DNA of 64,000 bases from Halobacteriovorax sp. (GCA_002720865.1 PBIO01000009.1:1-64000); one strand, 5' to 3'; counted from the first letter of the stretch, positions 9,301 through 18,528 are shown. The notes: generated from the letters alone by a model not told the origin. Translations and numbers: made by a program.

Positions 9301-12300
9301 TATTGAAACACCAGCACCTAGATCTATGACAGGATTTGGACTTGGAAGTTCATTTTCACCCGCTCCAGCTGGAGGAATTGAACCATTGGCTGCATCAGTT
9401 TTTGCGCTAACCGGTCCATGGGTCTTTTTCGAACCATCGATGGCTACGTCTTCAATTTTATAGTAATAAACTTTGTCATTTGTCAGTCCTAAGTCTTCAA
9501 ATCTATAGTAACCACGAAGAGAAGAAGAGGTGAGATAGTTCCTTAGAAGAGAGCTATTGATTTGTACGTAGTTTCCATCATAAGAGTCACTTCTATAAAT
9601 ATTAAAACCAAGGTGGTCAGTTTCCATTATAGTATTCCAAGTTAGAAGAATACTCTCATCGTACCCACTGGCCATAAAGTCCTGAAGAGTAACTGGGGAT
9701 GCACCGATATCCATAACGACCTGACAGTTTGGCCCAGTATCGTCTTGGTCAAAGATTTTTGCTTCTGGATCTACTCCCTGCTGGTAAAAATCTCCAAACC
9801 ATCCGTCAAAGACTATAGTGTTGCCTCCACAGTCATTAGCGTAGACAAGATAGTAGGTATCTGAGCCACTAGGTCCACCGGGGGCAGAAGCGTTAAAATC
9901 TTGCCAGGTAAAGCCAATATTAGCAGCAATGGCAGCAGAAATAGGAGTTGTTGTGTTTAAGTTTAAGGCCTTAACAGGAGTAACATAATCTGCTTTAAGA
10001 TTGGTGAATTGTCCCCCTTGAAAAGTGGTAAGATTCGAGGTTCCATTTATTTGAAGACCGTTAACATCTATTCTATCTAAGATAAATCCTGAAAGGGAAA
10101 CTTGCCCGGAAGTAGCAACAAAACTCCAGTCATTTGAGCCTCCACCCACGGCCGTTAACTTTGCTTTATTTGTTTCACTTTGAAAACTAGGTGTTGAGTA
10201 AGTATCGTTGATACCGGTGGTTTGAAAAGTTCCGCCACTAACAGTAATTGTTTGTGCATTTCCAACTTCAACTGTTCCCTGGTTATCGATTAGAAAAGTA
10301 CCTTTGTTAATCGTCGCACCACCATTTAGGGTTAGAGTAGATGAACCTTCAACTTTAAAGGTAGAGGTGTTTGTGCCAGTAAAGGTAAGGCTTTCCATAG
10401 CAAAATCATTTGATGAATTACTAAGATTACCTCCTGCCGATTTAGAGATTTCAACATTTCCTAAATTATTAGCTGTAATAATATTTTGATCAGAAGCAAT
10501 CACTCCATCATCGGTGAATCGAAGGATTCCGTCGTTGTGAGTAAAGGTTCCTGTGTTGGTGAAATCACCATGAACTTCGAGAACGGCACTCGTAGCATTG
10601 GTCATGGTGACAACACCGGATCCGATTTGAACGTCTTTACAAATTGCTGTCCCACTAGAAATAACTGGATCGTTCGCCTTATCATCAATTATACAATCTA
10701 AATCTTTAGTGGGAACTCCGTTACTCCAGTTCGCTGGGGTAAACCAATTTGTATCTGTTGATCCAAGCCATTCCGTTGAAGTAGGTGAGATACCCCACTT
10801 AACCATTAAGTAATTCTCAACGTCTGTGACTTCTCCAGCGGTTAGGGCCCTATTAAAAATAATCAGTTCTGCTAAGTGACCACCCCAGGTTCTTCCACCA
10901 CAACATGAAATTCTATCCCTTGAAAAAGAAGATGCTGTCGTATTACCAGTCGTTACAAGAGATAAAACAGCGGGAGAAGAAGGCATTGTTGTGGTAGTTC
11001 CTGTGATAGTAACTTGATCATGCTTAAGAGTCCCGCCTGTTACATTGGCAGAGGCAGAGCCGCCAAAGATATTCCCACCGGTCGAGGCCCTAGAAAAATG
11101 TTGAGTTGCACCACTCGGATCACCGAGTAAGAAAGCCGTATCTCCTAAATTTGAGGTATCCTCCTGAATTACCCAAAAAACAGTTCGGATATCAGTCATA
11201 GAACCAAAATCTAAGAATTCATTTTGTGAGCCGTCAAAGTAAGCAGATTGAAGACCATTAAAACCAGAGGTTTTAAACTTTGGTGCGTTAGTTGTGTTAG
11301 CATTTATGGCGTGATTATCTGACCCAGACTTATCTTTTAAGCATTTAATTCTACTATCATTAGCTGAGGCAATGGAAGTACATGACGAGTCTGTGAAAAG
11401 CTGTTCGTCATCTTCTAAATCGATCCAAAGATTCAGTCCAGTTGCACTTATACCTCCCGGACTAGTAAGGGTAAAACCTGTACTTGAAATTTCCGAAGAA
11501 GAGTTGCCCGCAAGGTCAACGGCCTTCACTGTAATATAATAAGTGTCGGTATAATTAAGGTAAGGAGATAATCCTGTATATTGATAAGTCGTGCTCGTTC
11601 CAATATTTGAAAACCCTGATACCTCTGTTCCTCCTGAAGTCGTACCAAGGGCTACTTCGTAATGAGAAAAACCACATGAGTCAGTACTGGCGTTCCAGCT
11701 TAGAGTTTTTGTTTTAGTTAAACCTGGTAGTCCCGTTAGTGAAAGACTTGTAGGGTCGGTCGGGTCAGTTGTATCCGTAGCGACGCAAGTTGCTACTTGC
11801 CAGGCACTACTTGTTTTAACTCCTGATTTATTGCCTGCAGAGTCTACACCTCTTACGGAAGTATAATAGTTAGTAGCAGTCGTAAGGGCCGGTGAGATAC
11901 CTGTAAAAGTATGAGAGTTTGTATTACCTACATTAGTCCAAGATACGGCTTCATCACCGCCTGAAGTTGTACCGATCGCTACCTCATAGTGAGAAAAAGA
12001 GCATGATTCACTTGCACTTGACCAGGTAAAGATTTCACTTGTCGTGGTATTAGCTGTACCAGTTAAGGTTCCTGTCGCAGGAGTCGTTGGAGCGGTTCCA
12101 TCATAGAAAAAGGCAGTCCCTTCTGAAATAGGGGAGACAAAGGTATCTGTATCAAAGGCCTTAAGAGAAACATAATAAGGTGTACATTCTGAGGTTGAAA
12201 TACCAGTTACCGTTTTATTATTTGTTAGGCCAATATCTGTCCATCCATAAAGATCGTTAGCACTAGGGGAAGTTCCAATGGCCATCTCGTAATTATTTAA

Positions 12301-15300
12301 ATCAGGTGCAGTTGAATGTGTCCAACTTATGAGTGGTGTAGAGTTTGAGACTGAAGTATAAGTATTGGAATAAGTAATATCTGTAGGAGCATCAGGAGCG
12401 GCATCAAACCATTTATTATAAAGATAATTTTCTACATCCTCTACTTCAGTTGAAGAAAGGGCCCTAGAATAGATAATAACTTCTACAATATCACCTTGAA
12501 AGAATCTGCCCCCAACTTTTCTATCAGAAGATAAATGATCGGCATCAACATTTCCAGCAGTGACAACAGAGTAAAGTGAATATTGACCTGACTGGTTATA
12601 GTTAGAGGGATCACTTTCTGAAGAGCGGTTAACTTTCCAAGTTCCGGATATGAGGTTACTACTTGCCGTTCCATTGGCGAGAAGAGTCCCATTATTAGTG
12701 TACCAATGTTGAGTCGTAGTATCTCCTAGAAGTAATTGATGATTATTTGAGTCTGATTTATTAACTACAAAAACAGTTCTAATATTTGAAAGTCCAGTTC
12801 CAAAGTCTAAGGTGTCATTTGTTCCATCAAAACGGATGACTGGCATTCCGTTAAACTCATTAGTTTGATAGGTCGGATTGTTGGTCGCTATTGTTGCGTT
12901 GTTAGCTGAGGCTGACTTATCTTGCCAGCAAAGAACATTTTGTCCATCCGCAGTTACTGGCGTTGTACAAGCAGCATTTTGATAAAGAGTTCCAATATCA
13001 TCAGCATCATACCAGATTTCAAGACCGGTAGGATCAACTCCACCGGGTGAAGGTAGAGTCCATGGACCAGCAGAGGCAACACCGGAGGGATTCCCTGCCA
13101 AGTCAACGGCCCTAACAGAAAGGTAGTAATTCGTATTAGTGGAGAGGCTTGGGGATAGTGAGAAAAATTTATAAGAGGTCACATCACCAACATTTGTAAA
13201 AGCTACAACATCTGATGCTCCTGAACTTAATCCAATAGCAACTTCATAGTGAGATAAACCACAGGCGTCCGTACTTGCTGTCCAAGCTAAGTTCTCACTT
13301 GTTGTTGGTCCAGCAGCGCCACTTAAATTTAGTGCCGAAGGATCTGTTGGATTGGTAACGTCAGTGGCAACACAAGTATCAACTTGCCATGCGGAACTAT
13401 TAATGGCTGTACCGCGGTTACCGGCCGAGTCTACCGCCCTAAGACTAAAGTAATAGTTAGTGGCAGTTGCTAAGGTAATTCCAGTAAATTGATAACTGGT
13501 GACATTTCCAATATCCGTAAAGGAAACAGTGTCACTGGCTCCTGGGGTTGTTCCAATGGCAAGCTCATAGTGAGAAAAAGAACAAGAGTCAGTGGCTGGG
13601 TACCATGTGAATTGTTTAGAAACCGTCGTAGAGGCAGAACCTAAAACATTTGTATTGGAGGCAGAGGTAGGTGCTGTTGCATCGAACTTAAAGAAGTCCG
13701 ATGATACCACTGTAGATTCTTTAGGTTCCGTATCAACCGCTTTTACAGAGGCGAAATAATTTGTACATTCTGTTAAACTCATTCCGGTAATTGTCGTACT
13801 GGTGACATTTCCTTCGTCAGAGTAAGCATGAGTATCAGTCGCTCCTTGGCTAGTTCCTACGGCAACTTCATAGTGATCTACATCGGGGCTAATACTTGCG
13901 GTCCAACTTAAAAGAGGGGACGAACCAGATACTGAAGTATACTGAGAGGAAAGAGCGAGATTCGTTACCGGCTGAGGATCAGGCCATTTATTTACGAGGT
14001 AGTCATAAATATTTACAGCAGTTCCATCATCAATTGCTGAGTTCCACATGATAAATTCGAAAATTGAGCCGTTAAAATAGGCCCCATTCCCTGAAAGGGT
14101 TCCGTCGTCAAAGTAACTATCATTCTCCATTGCTCCCAGAGCAATTAGTCCCGCATGGGCATATAGTCGACTTGTTGTGGTTCCGAGGGCACTAAATTTT
14201 ACTCCATTTATATGTCCTCTAAGTTCTCCGTCAGGTCCCGTCGGGCCAGAGTAGTTAGAGTAGTCAAAGACTAGTGAAACATAATAATGAGTATTGGCCG
14301 CTACAGCAGTGCTTGAGGAAGTAAAGGCCTGAACTCCGTCACCATCGTTGGTATTATTCCAAACTCCAATATATAAATTACCGGCCCTAATATAAACATT
14401 AAGCCCTCTAACTGTACCACCCTCTTCGTAAATTACCTGACGAGATGTAACATCCGCGTTGGTTTTAAAAGCGATAGCAAAGGTTCTTTCATCTAGAGTT
14501 CCAAGATTTAAATCCGTATGATTTGTAAAGTCAAAATGATCATCTGTTCCATCAAATTGCATCATCTTATTAGTGGTATCAAAGTCTGGTCTTGATGCAG
14601 CCGTGGCCTGGGTAGCATTATGAATATTGGTAGAGCCAGAGACATCATTCCAGTCTTCAACATCAGTACTCGCAAAAGAAGTATCATTTGCATTTCTTGA
14701 GCTACCATCTAAGACAGATGTGAAGTCGGAACCGTCAAGATGTAGAACTTTGTTTGGGATATCATCAATATCAAAGGTCGGTATTTCGTTTGTTTTCTTT
14801 TGAATAGTTAAGTTTGCTACACCAGTAGATGTGGCCGTACCTGTTTGTGCCTCTAAAGCAGTTTCAATACGAAGAATATCGCCACTACTTATATTTGTTA
14901 AAGGCAATATCGTAGTACAGGAACTATTATTGTGACCATTTCCATTTCTCATATAATGAGTCGCACATTCGCCACCATCTAACGTAACACCATTAAGTTT
15001 AAAGTTTATATTGGGATTAATTCTTGCCGAAGTCGTAGTAAGCTCATCAGTGTAGTAGAGAAGATAGTCACCGGACTCATTAAAAGTTATCTCCTCTGAG
15101 TTAGTGGCCGTGTTATGTGAATAGGTGGTGGCATCCTTAAATCTTTGAGTATTCCACTGAAGAGCAACTCCTGCTGTAGCTGTATTCCAGTTCGTTCCAG
15201 AAGTTAGTGAGCTTGAAGTTAGGGATATTGATTCAGAGGTTGAGTCTATCCTTTCCATGTAAAGGGAAGCTTCTCTGCTACCAGGAACAGTTATTGTATT

Positions 15301-16239
15301 TAGTATTGTGGTCTCTGCCTGAACGGATACAGACAAAGTATCCGTGTTACTTAAATCAATGACCCCAAACCAGTGAATTGATGATCTCGTATGTCCTTGA
15401 GTACAGCGTATATAGCCTTGAGAAAAACTACCGCCACTAATGGGGCTACCATTAATTAGGAGCTCTCCAATTATATTTACTCTTTGATTGGTACAGGCAA
15501 CACTATGGTCTAGTGGGATATTTACAAAAACAAAATATGCGTCGGTACTAGAAACAGTTATATCTTCAGGAGTAGAACCTATATTGTGAGTATATATAGA
15601 ATCTTTAACATCGACATTTGACCACTCCATTTCAAAAGCAGTTGCTTGATTTAAATTGGTAGAATTTGTTGTCCTTGTCCCGGTGGCATAAAAAATATCT
15701 TTTGCTAAATCGACGAATTCAACAAAAAGCTTTGCTCCAGAAGTATCTAAATCGCCAGTGGCCGTTGCTTGGTTGAACTTGACTTCAATTTTATCGTTGG
15801 CCGATAAGCTTTTTAGTAAAATACCAAGATGAAGTGAAGACTCTTGATGGTCGTTTGCATTTCTAACATAACTTGACTCTGCGATGGCATGTGGAATGAC
15901 TGTACCGTTCACATAAACTTCGGCCCTAACAGAACGTCTACTTCCTGTAGTCGTCGTTAAGTAAAGGGGAACCGCTAGGGTTAGCTTATAGTCTCCCGCT
16001 TGAAGAACAGTTACTTGGTGAGAGAAGCTAGAAGTTGAGTGGTTAAAATAATTTGAATCAAATTTTGAGGAAGCCCATTTCATGGCGTAGGGGGTAGCTT
16101 GATTTAAATTATTTGGAGTTGCTGGAGCTGTTGTTTGAGTTCCAGAAAAGAACCCAACTTTTGAAATGACCGCGTAACTATTTACTGGCGCAAAAATGCA
16201 CAAAGCCAGTAATAGGAAATTTAGCCATATCGTCCTGAT
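6316..16239 (-). CDS. Giant multi-module surface protein with C-terminal gingipain-like (C25) cysteine protease
   Basis: About 3,307 residues if translated from ATC at 16239. In order: a signal peptide; three ~150-residue beta-sandwich repeats; a LamG-like module; three fibronectin III-like units; a second LamG; three more FN3-like units; a third LamG; a beta-helix-like region; one more FN3-like unit; a gingipain-like propeptide region; and a Peptidase C25 domain (nt about 7650-6540). The catalytic His lies in YYGHGGE (codon 6943-6945) and the Cys in AFNCLNGHF (codon 6835-6837), 36 residues apart, close to gingipain spacing. The C-terminus has GGGCS, a hydrophobic helix and a short basic tail, like Gly/Cys-type C-terminal sorting signals. 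Start: AAGGAG (16246-16251) precedes ATT-ATC-AGG in frame, and translation from there gives a full signal peptide ending NSYA. The first ordinary start in frame (CTG 16209, TTG 16203) would cut the signal peptide. Likely an exported, self-displayed protease. Confidence 0.88.
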   Translation of the reverse strand: MRTIWLNFLLLALCIFAPVNSYAVISKVGFFSGTQTTAPATPNNLNQATPYAMKWASSKFDSNYFNHSTSSFSHQVTVLQAGDYKLTLAVPLYLTTTTGSRRSVRAEVYVNGTVIPHAIAESSYVRNANDHQESSLHLGILLKSLSANDKIEVKFNQATATGDLDTSGAKLFVEFVDLAKDIFYATGTRTTNSTNLNQATAFEMEWSNVDVKDSIYTHNIGSTPEDITVSSTDAYFVFVNIPLDHSVACTNQRVNIIGELLINGSPISGGSFSQGYIRCTQGHTRSSIHWFGVIDLSNTDTLSVSVQAETTILNTITVPGSREASLYMERIDSTSESISLTSSSLTSGTNWNTATAGVALQWNTQRFKDATTYSHNTATNSEEITFNESGDYLLYYTDELTTTSARINPNINFKLNGVTLDGGECATHYMRNGNGHNNSSCTTILPLTNISSGDILRIETALEAQTGTATSTGVANLTIQKKTNEIPTFDIDDIPNKVLHLDGSDFTSVLDGSSRNANDTSFASTDVEDWNDVSGSTNIHNATQATAASRPDFDTTNKMMQFDGTDDHFDFTNHTDLNLGTLDERTFAIAFKTNADVTSRQVIYEEGGTVRGLNVYIRAGNLYIGVWNNTNDGDGVQAFTSSSTAVAANTHYYVSLVFDYSNYSGPTGPDGELRGHINGVKFSALGTTTSRLYAHAGLIALGAMENDSYFDDGTLSGNGAYFNGSIFEFIMWNSAIDDGTAVNIYDYLVNKWPDPQPVTNLALSSQYTSVSGSSPLLSWTASISPDVDHYEVAVGTSQGATDTHAYSDEGNVTSTTITGMSLTECTNYFASVKAVDTEPKESTVVSSDFFKFDATAPTSASNTNVLGSASTTVSKQFTWYPATDSCSFSHYELAIGTTPGASDTVSFTDIGNVTSYQFTGITLATATNYYFSLRAVDSAGNRGTAINSSAWQVDTCVATDVTNPTDPSALNLSGAAGPTTSENLAWTASTDACGLSHYEVAIGLSSGASDVVAFTNVGDVTSYKFFSLSPSLSTNTNYYLSVRAVDLAGNPSGVASAGPWTLPSPGGVDPTGLEIWYDADDIGTLYQNAACTTPVTADGQNVLCWQDKSASANNATIATNNPTYQTNEFNGMPVIRFDGTNDTLDFGTGLSNIRTVFVVNKSDSNNHQLLLGDTTTQHWYTNNGTLLANGTASSNLISGTWKVNRSSESDPSNYNQSGQYSLYSVVTAGNVDADHLSSDRKVGGRFFQGDIVEVIIYSRALSSTEVEDVENYLYNKWFDAAPDAPTDITYSNTYTSVSNSTPLISWTHSTAPDLNNYEMAIGTSPSANDLYGWTDIGLTNNKTVTGISTSECTPYYVSLKAFDTDTFVSPISEGTAFFYDGTAPTTPATGTLTGTANTTTSEIFTWSSASESCSFSHYEVAIGTTSGGDEAVSWTNVGNTNSHTFTGISPALTTATNYYTSVRGVDSAGNKSGVKTSSAWQVATCVATDTTDPTDPTSLSLTGLPGLTKTKTLSWNASTDSCGFSHYEVALGTTSGGTEVSGFSNIGTSTTYQYTGLSPYLNYTDTYYITVKAVDLAGNSSSEISSTGFTLTSPGGISATGLNLWIDLEDDEQLFTDSSCTSIASANDSRIKCLKDKSGSDNHAINANTTNAPKFKTSGFNGLQSAYFDGSQNEFLDFGSMTDIRTVFWVIQEDTSNLGDTAFLLGDPSGATQHFSRASTGGNIFGGSASANVTGGTLKHDQVTITGTTTTMPSSPAVLSLVTTGNTTASSFSRDRISCCGGRTWGGHLAELIIFNRALTAGEVTDVENYLMVKWGISPTSTEWLGSTDTNWFTPANWSNGVPTKDLDCIIDDKANDPVISSGTAICKDVQIGSGVVTMTNATSAVLEVHGDFTNTGTFTHNDGILRFTDDGVIASDQNIITANNLGNVEISKSAGGNLSNSSNDFAMESLTFTGTNTSTFKVEGSSTLTLNGGATINKGTFLIDNQGTVEVGNAQTITVSGGTFQTTGINDTYSTPSFQSETNKAKLTAVGGGSNDWSFVATSGQVSLSGFILDRIDVNGLQINGTSNLTTFQGGQFTNLKADYVTPVKALNLNTTTPISAAIAANIGFTWQDFNASAPGGPSGSDTYYLVYANDCGGNTIVFDGWFGDFYQQGVDPEAKIFDQDDTGPNCQVVMDIGASPVTLQDFMASGYDESILLTWNTIMETDHLGFNIYRSDSYDGNYVQINSSLLRNYLTSSSLRGYYRFEDLGLTNDKVYYYKIEDVAIDGSKKTHGPVSAKTDAANGSIPPAGAGENELPSPNPVIDLGAGVSILAQTNSSLRIKISPAALNTSVSSWDGNYKNVAINGYSKTIEADKPELLTRTVLIPVDVNFTSSTSNQVSINTSDKSGDLSGDDIAPAPSWVLNNSNVLEPIYSIDSNFYSNNQVLPSSFVTVSNTAKQIGNKYYLEVFITPLKYNPVANSLTKLDDIVLDVGLDGDAWDYSPPADTSIVEPSAWEGNLRIKYTAEGFYQISYDDLYNDYLEGPFHLENTSDLRLYYHGKELPIEIEDADGVFNSGDKISFYAPFEYSIEDNLDEVVLTLFDMDEENDSEYWDSPRRFDPVNNNNAIPDRDLDSVERTDLYEKNLTALFDVPIGGNIEHLYWKRLVTVKGSTPNTYSRLDVTADLNKLNQNIGSTVYIKVYFTGRMSFYSYESTKHHLGLKLNGSNLLDSVEFSTNMPTAHTFEIPSGQFVQGSNVIRLEAQGDKLELAGDYDMIYIDKVEITYNALNESDGTNLIIGNAEAHSQVYAGNFSSNQISIYDISNSNEGLKYQDQAINTNDGGSTYYTLFNTHPGEFGRSGKKLWIKDANSFNSVESLKLVDGYIYDLKDSSNGADLLIIGEQGLIDISQPLIDARESQGLEVMEVSYDQIYSQFSHGRVSIQAVKDFVQYTLDNYDVKPKYLLLLGDATYDSKADLAISAGIKKTPMPLVKGLHNDFGSDQWFGEDNITGLPRLSIGRIPTSDPIVLENYITKLLNYEAGDKAPLGDKLKTASYIVGTEDNEGFSSYVSNLSSISGQHFSSTDSDIVDRNQIGSDAATKTQINSLLNDSPLVVTYYGHGGEGEWGSYDGNTFYEVADAKALTNDKLPIIMAFNCLNGHFYDANGSNTSLAEEMVLNKDGGAVAFWGSTTLSSPVSQNNLATSFMNELVQESKTNFDKDTTIGDMFLASKLKQSSDAVTNDTVKSMVLIGDPSMRIPEAVFNSAPVTAAPAPASQASAAGGGCSAVADDGTGSNGPSWPFGLLEFLFYFLLLKGSMLLLGRIASKAN
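6341..6364 (+). repeat. REP-like palindrome, copy 2, inside a coding end
   Basis: CCCAAAAGGAGCATGG followed by AACCTTTG lies 17 bases beyond the transposase stop codon. On the minus strand it encodes KGSMLLLG near the C-terminus of the giant protease protein. It matches copy 1 in inverted orientation, with differences mainly at two central bases. Confidence 0.7.
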
Positions 16240-16242
16240 AAT

Positions 16243-16527
16243 AAACTCCTTCGTTATTCTTTTCGACGGAGCCTTATCCTTGGCTTACTCTCTATAACTA
16301 TTTTAAATTAGGAGGAAGTTATTACCTAAGGCTTTGTAAGTATCTAAATTTATTGATGTTAAATATGAGGAAATCATTAAATTATCAATATACCTGCCAA
16401 AAATCGTAATACGTGAGGAAATAGCTTTTTGGAAAAAAATTAATAAATCCATAATATCATATACTTACCTATTTTTTAATATACTAAAAAAACAGAATAG
16501 GTAGAGCTGTAAGTAATTGAAATTACT
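16243..16527. other. AT-rich intergenic stretch with one inverted repeat
   Basis: No coding frame is supported here. It holds the upstream region of the giant protease gene and the downstream region of the small membrane protein gene. The only structure seen is an inverted repeat with 8-bp arms TACCTATT (16466-16473) and AATAGGTA (16496-16503) and an internal T-tract/A-tract. Read on the minus strand this could form a hairpin after the 16528 gene, but a proper terminator U-tract after the stem is not evident. Confidence 0.35.
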
Positions 16528-16821
16528 TTAAGAGTCCGAATCATCTGTAAGTCTGATTAATTTAGTGCGCTTACGGATTGGGTGAAGAGATAGAATTATT
16601 AAAGCTGAAGAAACAAAGGCGATTTTCCATTCGAATCCAAAGTATAAACCAACCACTACTAAGACCATCATAAACCAATAGATCTCAGGGGCCGTATTCT
16701 CGCTTCTACCTAGGCCCTTTTTAATATTATAGATATCTCTGGCAAGACAGAAAAAAAGCCCTACAAGGCCAATGGCAATTGTAGGGTAAGAAATTAAGGC
16801 TAGGTCCGAGTCTTGAATCAC
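16528..16821 (-). CDS. Small three-helix membrane protein of unknown function
   Basis: The 97-residue product has three predicted membrane segments (around residues 10-26, 47-61 and 65-80) and a basic, polar C-terminal tail (HPIRKRTKL). It begins with GTG, preceded by a weak purine-rich stretch. It lies 34 bases downstream of the exported protein gene at 16856 on the same strand and is probably cotranscribed with it. I do not recognise the family. Confidence 0.6.
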   Translation of the reverse strand: MIQDSDLALISYPTIAIGLVGLFFCLARDIYNIKKGLGRSENTAPEIYWFMMVLVVVGLYFGFEWKIAFVSSALIILSLHPIRKRTKLIRLTDDSDS

Positions 16822-16855
16822 TTATCTTTTTTACTCAATATTCTCTTTCTTGTCA

Positions 16856-17578
16856 TTAGAAGGATAAGTCTCCAAATTCTAGGTATAAAATATCGAGAAC
16901 CTCTAATTCAGAAGGGGCTCTTCTTGGCGTTTCAGGAACATAAAAGTACTTCTCATTCTCATCTAGTGGTTTTTCGTTAGGAGAGAAGTGCAGTGAGAGG
17001 TGAGTAAACCCATTGGCTTCAATCTTCTTAAAAATATTGCCGCTGAACTTATCTAATTTTACCTTAGAAATTTGATCAAAGTCAGGCACAGAAACAATAG
17101 AGTGAAGATAGTAAGCTTCGGCCTTGGTTCCAATTAAAATTCCTTGATAGTTAAAAGGTTTTTGGCCTTCCTTTTTTAATTTCTTGTGGAATAGAACCTG
17201 TTTAATTTTGATCACTCCTTTTCCTATAGGAGTTCCGCCCCTTTCAAAATGACCTTTGACTAGTGTTGCCATAAACGGTTTAGGGTTTGAAATCATCTCA
17301 GGAAGTACAAAGCTCTCTGGTACGATCGTAAATAATTCCTCTCCCTTTTTAGATTCGAGGTAGGCTTTTTTAAGTTTCTGGTTGAGCTCTACTTTGAGGA
17401 TCGATTGATAATTATGCGGATTATGAAACATAGGTAAGTGACTTAAGTAGGTTTCTTCTTCTCCAAAGAGAACCATTCCGTGAACGGAGGGAGGGTCCTG
17501 GTGGTGATTGTGGTGATCATCGGCAATAACTTTTTGGCTAGTCATTAAGATAAGTAGCCCTAGAATTAGTTTTTTCAT
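16856..17578 (-). CDS. Exported protein of unknown function, His-rich N-terminus
   Basis: The 240-residue product starts with a clear signal peptide (KKLILGLLILMTSQKVIA), followed by a His-rich segment DDHHNHH and the conserved-looking stretch HGMVLFGEEETYLSHLPMFH. The remainder is a mixed alpha/beta region rich in Lys, with no catalytic motif I recognise. AAGGAG lies 7 bases before the ATG. It is divergent from the LysR-type gene at 17671, with a 92-bp gap holding two dyads, so it may be a target of that regulator. The His cluster suggests metal binding, but that is inference only. Confidence 0.7.
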   Translation of the reverse strand: MKKLILGLLILMTSQKVIADDHHNHHQDPPSVHGMVLFGEEETYLSHLPMFHNPHNYQSILKVELNQKLKKAYLESKKGEELFTIVPESFVLPEMISNPKPFMATLVKGHFERGGTPIGKGVIKIKQVLFHKKLKKEGQKPFNYQGILIGTKAEAYYLHSIVSVPDFDQISKVKLDKFSGNIFKKIEANGFTHLSLHFSPNEKPLDENEKYFYVPETPRRAPSELEVLDILYLEFGDLSF

Positions 17579-17627
17579 AAAATACTCCTTTGGTTGGTGT
17601 TGTAGGGGTTTTATCCAATTATTGTAA

Positions 17628-17672
17628 ATAAGTTAAATTACTTGTTTTAATATAGTTATAAGTTAAACTTAT
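17628..17672. promoter_or_regulatory. Candidate LysR-type operator with two dyads
   Basis: ATAAGTTAAA occurs at 17628-17637 and again at 17658-17667, exactly 30 bp apart (about three helical turns). The second copy forms the perfect palindrome ATAAGTT-A-AACTTAT (17658-17672), overlapping the start codon of the regulator gene. The first forms an imperfect dyad with TTACTT. The placement between divergent genes is typical of LysR autoregulation. Confidence 0.5.
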
Positions 17673-18528
17673 GTTTATGAGCTTATCCAACCTTTATATA
17701 GACGCCTTTATGGCCGTGGCACAAAAAGAGAATTTTTCGATTGCTGCCGAGTCACTCTTTGTGACTCAATCCGCTCTTTCTCAAAGGATAAAGAAACTTG
17801 AAGAAGAGCTAGGGCAAACATTGTTTATTAGAGAGAGTTCTGGGGCTAAGCTAACTGAGGCCGGACGAAAGTTATTAATCTATGGACAGAATAAAAAAGT
17901 TTTAGAAGAAGAAGTATTAAATTCAATGTCTGAGACTAGTCAGGATCTAGCTGGAACTATTCGAATAGCTGCTTTTTCTTCTGTGCTTCGTTCTGTAGTG
18001 ATTAAAAGTTTAGGACCATTTTTAAGAGAGAACCCAAATATTAACTGTGAATTTAAAGTAGCACAAATGAAGGATATCCCTTCTATGCTACAGAGGGCAG
18101 AGGTTGATATAGCAATTCTAGATTATCGCTTGGATAAAAATGGAATCGTCCAGGAGACTATAGGGGAGGAGGTCTATGTTCTTATCGACCAGATTAAGGG
18201 AAGTAGTTTAAAAAATACCTACCTTGATCATGACTCTGAAGATCTTGCGACGGAAGCTTATTTTTCGAAGCAAACTAAATTGCCCAAAAATTATAATAGA
18301 AAATATATGGGGGACATCTATGGTGTTATAGATGGTGTGTCAGAAGGGCTTGGCCGTGCCGTGGTTTCAAAACATTTGATTAAAGGTAGAAAGGAATTAA
18401 AAATCATTAAGGGGATGAGGCCTTTTACTAGGGAAGTGGTCCTTCATCATCATGAACAAGTTTACTATACAAAGCTTCATAAATGTATTGTTAAAGAGCT
18501 TTGCGTTCATTCTAAAAAATATCTTTAG
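17671..18528 (+). CDS. LysR-family transcriptional regulator, ArgP-like N-terminus
   Basis: The 285-residue product has an N-terminal winged helix-turn-helix with FSIAAESLFVTQSALSQRIK (from about residue 23) and LTEAGRKLL, followed by a substrate-binding-type effector domain. The HTH most resembles the ArgP/IciA group by eye. An in-frame ATG also exists at 17677; neither start has a clear Shine-Dalgarno sequence and the first overlaps a palindrome. It is divergent from the His-rich exported protein gene and overlaps the convergent downstream gene by 4 bases. It probably regulates itself and the divergent gene. The effector is unknown. Confidence 0.88.
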   Translation: MFMSLSNLYIDAFMAVAQKENFSIAAESLFVTQSALSQRIKKLEEELGQTLFIRESSGAKLTEAGRKLLIYGQNKKVLEEEVLNSMSETSQDLAGTIRIAAFSSVLRSVVIKSLGPFLRENPNINCEFKVAQMKDIPSMLQRAEVDIAILDYRLDKNGIVQETIGEEVYVLIDQIKGSSLKNTYLDHDSEDLATEAYFSKQTKLPKNYNRKYMGDIYGVIDGVSEGLGRAVVSKHLIKGRKELKIIKGMRPFTREVVLHHHEQVYYTKLHKCIVKELCVHSKKYL

